From Candidatus Gastranaerophilales bacterium (GTDB taxonomy: Bacteria; Cyanobacteriota; Vampirovibrionia; Gastranaerophilales; Gastranaerophilaceae), in NCBI GenBank assembly GCA_944323585.1, contig CALUTA010000087.1:1-6427 (forward strand): 6,427 nucleotides of DNA, given 5' to 3'. A program made the position numbers and the translations under genes. Shown here piece after piece: positions 5,196-6,427 of the stretch. The notes under the pieces were generated by a model that saw only the letters and a program-made list of their open reading frames with translations, did no database searches and was not told the origin of the DNA. The first letter of the stretch is position 1. Each line of letters opens with the position of its first letter.

Positions 5196-6427
5196 CTAAG
5201 CATAGGACCACCAGGTCCAGTCGGGTTCTGATTCAACGTACCCGTCATTATTATAGGCTGACTCAATATGCCTTTCGATTGTACCTTTTTCATTTGGACC
5301 ATCAGTAGCAGTTGTCAAAAGTCCTGCATCAAATTCGTCACCGGCAATGCTGTCGACATAATCTGCGTCCGTCTGATAGGCACTATACTCGCCCCACATT
5401 GTGTACATCAGATAAAAGAATCTGTTTAATTTTTCATCGGAAAATGTGTAATTGCCGTCTGCACTGTTAAATTCGCCTCTGGCATTTGCTTCGTCCATTA
5501 ACGTTTTAATATTGGCTGTATAATAGGAATATTCATCATCTGTTAATGCTCCGGCCGTATGCAGAGCATCAATTATATCCTGACTGACATATATCAAATA
5601 GCCTTCAGAACCGACAATTGAATATTGATATGCCGTAGCATGCGTAAGTTCATGGACTAAAGTATCAACAAGTTCATACCATTTAGCATTTGCAAAATAT
5701 TCTTGATTCAAAGTTAATCCCAAATCATTTTTGCTGGTGTCGCTATCAGATGCATATATTGTATAATTCATTCCGTTGTAAGTTGCCTGCAGACCGTTTG
5801 ATGTGTAAGACCCCATAGTAATATATCCGTCCGGAGCTGAAGCACTTAGATCTGCAAAAGCAATTTGTCCTACATGCACTGAATTGTAGGTGTCTGTACC
5901 GGCAAGCAGTCTGTCCAATGCTTCTAATTGAGCGGTCAAACCGGCTGCTTCCAGGTATTCTCTTGTTTTTTCAATGCCAAATTCAAGTTTACCTTGAAGG
6001 CTTAATGATTCATATTCTGTTTGCAGTTCTTCGGCAAAAGTTTCAACTTTAGACTGCAATGCAGAGGCTGACGTTCCGATTTCTTCGCCAATTAATTCTT
6101 TTATTTCATCAACAGTTAAAATATCATTGTCATTTTTATCAAGAACATCAAAAATCCTGTTTAAAGATCCGAAAAAGTCATAGTTGGAGTCTTCCCAGCT
6201 GTCATTTTGGGTAAGTTCAATCAACTGGGCTCTTGTGATACCAGTATCCTGTGAAATAGAGGGATCCTGTTCGTTCAACCAGTCAAACATGCTTTCAACA
6301 TCATCAAACTCATCAATAAATGAAGGCTTAGGATCGTCCGTTTCTTCTGTGTCGTCATCACCTGTAACTGGCGTATCATCATCGTCATCTCCGGTGACGG
6401 GCGTGTCGTCGTCATCACCTGTAACTG
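5196..6427 (-). CDS. Large putative zinc metalloprotease with acidic tandem repeats and an EF-hand (5' end outside window)
   Basis: The frame stays open to the window edge (409 full codons before TAG at 5198-5196), so the Met at 6290 is internal and the true start lies beyond 6427. N to C: PVTGDDDD-type repeats (6348-6427); a linker; a helical region with a good EF-hand loop at 6105-6140 (DKNDNDILTVDE: D1, N3, N5, T9, E12), which should bind calcium; a helical stretch (about 5950-6100); then LVDTLVHELTHATAYQ with HELTH at 5640-5654. HExxH gives two zinc-binding His and the catalytic Glu of zincin proteases. A plausible third ligand is the Glu of GEYSAYQTDADY (codon 5388-5390), 84 residues after the second His, as in gluzincin-like 'ExxA' helices. 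The C-terminus is aromatic (DWTWWSYA). No membrane segment is seen in the visible part. Asp repeats plus an EF-hand suggest an extracellular or surface protein needing calcium; that and the substrate are inference. No MEROPS family could be assigned. Confidence 0.8.
   Translation of the reverse strand, partial: VTGDDDDTPVTGDDDDDTPVTGDDDTEETDDPKPSFIDEFDDVESMFDWLNEQDPSISQDTGITRAQLIELTQNDSWEDSNYDFFGSLNRIFDVLDKNDNDILTVDEIKELIGEEIGTSASALQSKVETFAEELQTEYESLSLQGKLEFGIEKTREYLEAAGLTAQLEALDRLLAGTDTYNSVHVGQIAFADLSASAPDGYITMGSYTSNGLQATYNGMNYTIYASDSDTSKNDLGLTLNQEYFANAKWYELVDTLVHELTHATAYQYSIVGSEGYLIYVSQDIIDALHTAGALTDDEYSYYTANIKTLMDEANARGEFNSADGNYTFSDEKLNRFFYLMYTMWGEYSAYQTDADYVDSIAGDEFDAGLLTTATDGPNEKGTIERHIESAYNNDGYVESEPDWTWWSYA
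6348..6427 (-). repeat. In-frame tandem repeat encoding PVTGDDDD(D)T units
   Basis: Read on the minus strand, the coding sequence gives a copy cut by the window edge, VTGDDDDT, then PVTGDDDDDT, then PVTGDDDTEET, which decays into an acidic linker. Units are nine to ten codons, differing mainly in the number of Asp. At the DNA level a 20-base stretch is identical at 6351-6370 and 6408-6427, 57 bases apart, while the middle copy is diverged at third positions. More copies probably lie outside the window. It is likely a flexible, charged spacer between a missing N-terminal region and the EF-hand/protease part. Confidence 0.85.

Noticed and set aside
5196..6290. Met at 6290 as the start of the metalloprotease gene
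   Set aside because: The frame continues through 45 more codons with clear repeat-coding sequence and no stop before the window edge, and no good ribosome binding site precedes this Met.

Overview
The window is AT-rich DNA from a didermic bacterium. The best lineage guess is a gut Gastranaerophilales (Vampirovibrionia/Melainabacteria, non-photosynthetic relatives of Cyanobacteria). The main reason is the 484-residue protein, whose N-terminus (MGMAASQARFLGLTARK and what follows) is of a kind I associate with that group. The 276-residue protein with glycine-rich ends and the low-GC codon use agree with it. This assignment is recalled family resemblance, not a database result.

Layout. (1) 1-1628, plus strand: the C-terminal part of a nitrilase-family carbon-nitrogen hydrolase, whose stop overlaps the start of a complete, signal-peptide-bearing PBP4-type D-Ala-D-Ala carboxypeptidase (ATGA junction). 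This is a housekeeping pair. (2) 1665-2495, minus strand: an unrecognised, helix-rich protein with a C-terminal membrane helix, convergent with the carboxypeptidase gene. (3) 2496-2656: a divergent intergenic region holding an 11-bp perfect inverted repeat, a 12-mer that recurs near 5134, and a plausible promoter. (4) 2657-3505, plus strand: a family-2 glycosyltransferase, standing alone. (5) 3584-5038, minus strand: the 484-residue secreted- or filament-like protein of unknown function, ended by a clear intrinsic terminator that starts inside its stop codon. (6) 5039-5195: a leader/intergenic region with a 20-bp operator-like palindrome and an inverted repeat that would mask the ribosome binding site of the 484-residue gene. 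(7) 5196 to the window edge, minus strand: the 3' part of a large gene for a protein with Asp-rich PVTGDDDD tandem repeats, an EF-hand and an HELTH zinc-metalloprotease motif. Its true start lies beyond the window.

The glycosyltransferase and carboxypeptidase point to envelope work. The metalloprotease and the 484-residue protein look like surface or secreted accessory proteins. The most interesting signals are the non-coding ones upstream of the two unknown minus-strand genes (a shared 12-mer in the same orientation and at a similar distance, each next to an inverted repeat) and the repeat/EF-hand/HExxH architecture at the right edge. I see no tRNA, rRNA, CRISPR array, insertion sequence or phage gene.
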